A stretch of DNA of 64,000 nt from assembly GCA_014238155.1 (NCBI GenBank), contig JABABQ010000013.1, forward strand, positions 62,001-126,000, given 5' to 3'. The position numbers were made by a program, and so were the translations under genes. The notes beneath the pieces are model-generated. The model did not search any database, was not told the DNA's origin, and saw only the letters and a program-made list of their open reading frames with translations. Source of the DNA: Rhizobiaceae bacterium (lineage in GTDB: Bacteria; Pseudomonadota; Alphaproteobacteria; Rhizobiales; Rhizobiaceae). Below are positions 62,568 to 64,000 of the stretch, in pieces (position 1 is the first letter of the stretch; each line of letters opens with the position of its first letter).

Positions 62568-64000
62568 ATGATTATTGAAAACACCCTGGCTGCGCTTCAG
62601 GAACTTGCGACATTCAAGACGATCCTGTTGATGGTGGTTGGCGCGTCTGCTGGTTTGATCGCTGGTGCGATTCCGGGATTTACCATTGCCATGGCCGTGG
62701 TGCTGACCTTGCCATTTACATTTGGAATGGAGGCTTCACAGGGTATTGCGACGATGATCGGTGTCTATGTGGGCGGACTGTCGGGTGGTCTGATGTCGGG
62801 CATTTTGATAGGTATTCCGGGTACTCCGTCGTCGGTAGCCACGACCTTTGACGGATTTCCGATGGCGCGGCGAGGCGAGCCTGGATTTGCACTGGGTCTT
62901 GGCGTCTGGTCCTCGTTTTTTGGAGGTATCATATCGACAGTCATGCTGATCGCCGTTGCACCGCAACTGGCGCGTGTGGGGTTGGAATTTCAACCATGGG
63001 ACTATTTTGCGCTGATATTCTTTGCTCTAACCGTCACCGCCAGCCTGGCAGGTGAAAACATGATCAAAGGGCTGATATCGGGGGCGCTTGGTCTGATCAT
63101 CGCCACGGTGGGCGAGGATGACATCAACGGCGTGAAGCGCTTCGCCTTCGGCAATGACTATCTGGGTGAGGGATTTGCGTTTCTGCCAGTATTGATAGGC
63201 CTGTTCGCCTTTTCACAACTGATGTCAGATGTTCGCGACAGAGGGGCTGCCCGTAAGGCGCTAAGCGATATGCAAGAAGTCGATATTCGTATCGAGCATA
63301 TGCGGGCCATCAAGACGATTTTTGCCGATTGGGTCAACGTTGTGCGGTCGTCGTTCATTGGCGTGTTTACCGGTGTGCTCCCCGCCGCCGGGTCTTCGAT
63401 TTCAAATATTCTTGCTTATGACCAGGCAAAGAAAGCATCCCCAAACCCGGAGAAATTTGGCACCGGCCATCCCGGGGGTATCATCGCTCCCGAATCCGCC
63501 AATAACGCAACTGCTGGCGGTGCGCTGATCACGATGATGGCGCTGGGCATTCCTGGCGATGTTATTACGGCAGTGATGCTCGGTGCGTTGCTGATCCATG
63601 ACGTGGTGCCAAGCCCGGCCTTCATCAGCGAACAACCAAAGATAGCCTACGCAATTTTCATTGCTTTCTTTCTGGCCAATGTTCTGGTCTTGGCTTTGCA
63701 ATCCGGAGCCTTGCGCGGATTTGTGCTGATAACCAAGGTGCGCATGTATGTTCTGGCGTCCATCATTCTGGTCTATTGCGGCATTGGGGTATTTTCGCTG
63801 AACAATATTGTCAACGATATGTGGACTCTGGCGATATTCGGGATCGTTGGCTATGTGATGCGAATTCTCAAATTTCCGCTCGCTCCGATGATTTTGGGTG
63901 TGGTACTGGGGCCAATCGCTGAACGCTGGCTTTCCAGATCATTGGCGCTTTCTACCGATATTTCAGAGTTTTTTACGCATCCGTGGTCACTATTTTTCAT
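62568..64000 (+). CDS. tctA: Tripartite tricarboxylate transporter, large membrane subunit (TctA), cut by window end
   Basis: The first 477 codons are present and the frame is open at the window end; full-length proteins have about 500 residues. Start at the ATG at 62568, 13 bp after tctB. The family's duplicated signature is visible: GLIAGAIPGFTIAMAVVLTL and GILIGIPGTPSSVATTFDGF in the first half, GVLPAAGSSISNILAYDQ and ALGIPGDVITAVMLGALL in the second. It has about a dozen membrane helices. It forms the ion-coupled channel through which the TctC-bound acid enters. Confidence 0.95.
   Translation, partial: MIIENTLAALQELATFKTILLMVVGASAGLIAGAIPGFTIAMAVVLTLPFTFGMEASQGIATMIGVYVGGLSGGLMSGILIGIPGTPSSVATTFDGFPMARRGEPGFALGLGVWSSFFGGIISTVMLIAVAPQLARVGLEFQPWDYFALIFFALTVTASLAGENMIKGLISGALGLIIATVGEDDINGVKRFAFGNDYLGEGFAFLPVLIGLFAFSQLMSDVRDRGAARKALSDMQEVDIRIEHMRAIKTIFADWVNVVRSSFIGVFTGVLPAAGSSISNILAYDQAKKASPNPEKFGTGHPGGIIAPESANNATAGGALITMMALGIPGDVITAVMLGALLIHDVVPSPAFISEQPKIAYAIFIAFFLANVLVLALQSGALRGFVLITKVRMYVLASIILVYCGIGVFSLNNIVNDMWTLAIFGIVGYVMRILKFPLAPMILGVVLGPIAERWLSRSLALSTDISEFFTHPWSLFF

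Overview
The window looks like the chromosome of an alphaproteobacterium, probably near the Hyphomicrobiales/Rhizobiales. Supporting content: OxyR/KatG of alphaproteobacterial type, a cupin-type glucose-6-phosphate isomerase inside a sugar ABC-transporter locus, several class III adenylate cyclases with ATPase/TPR or TolB-like/TPR tails, a tripartite tricarboxylate transporter, and moderate G+C. I saw no rRNA, tRNA, CRISPR array, insertion sequence or phage gene. The assignment is by gene content only.

Layout. (1) 1-4423, minus: a surface-polysaccharide operon with UDP-glucose dehydrogenase and three glycosyltransferases, the last cut by the window edge. (2) 4585-7779: a GGDEF-EAL protein and a FeeM-like acyltransferase. 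(3) 7818-11210: oxyR/katG divergent pair, followed by a tiny LysE remnant. (4) 11351-26658: a carbohydrate catabolic locus. The minus-strand genes encode a lactonase-like amidohydrolase, two aldo-keto reductases, a fatty-acid-hydroxylase-family protein, ROK kinase, pentulose-phosphate epimerase-like protein, alpha/beta hydrolase, TIM-barrel isomerase and Gfo/Idh/MocA dehydrogenase. The plus-strand genes encode cupin phosphoglucose isomerase, a GntR regulator and a complete sugar ABC importer. (5) 26903-33710: DUF899 protein, a second GGDEF-EAL protein, an ECF sigma factor with a membrane VWA protein, and a LysE exporter. (6) 33865-46301: a polyketide gene cluster with a patatin-like protein lacking its serine, two small ORFs, then six overlapping or near-overlapping genes: AMP ligase, SDR, ACP, a KS-AT-DH-KR-ACP-TE synthase, type II thioesterase and phosphopantetheinyl transferase. 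(7) 46354-58123: a cyclic-nucleotide region with three class III cyclases, a remnant of a fourth, a CRP-like regulator with a CRP-like box, and a TPP decarboxylase-like enzyme. (8) 58262-64000: a GST, two small-molecule dehydrogenases, and a TctC-TctB-TctA transporter running off the end.

The best candidate for something undescribed is the polyketide cluster. It combines a one-module reducing synthase, a release thioesterase whose nucleophile is cysteine (GHCLGG), its own loading set and its own PPTase. The ACP/synthase junction shows a GC-rich insert and an apparent frameshift. The clustering of three cyclases beside a CRP homologue, and several gene remnants (LysE, cyclase tail), suggest local rearrangement in the accessory part of the window.
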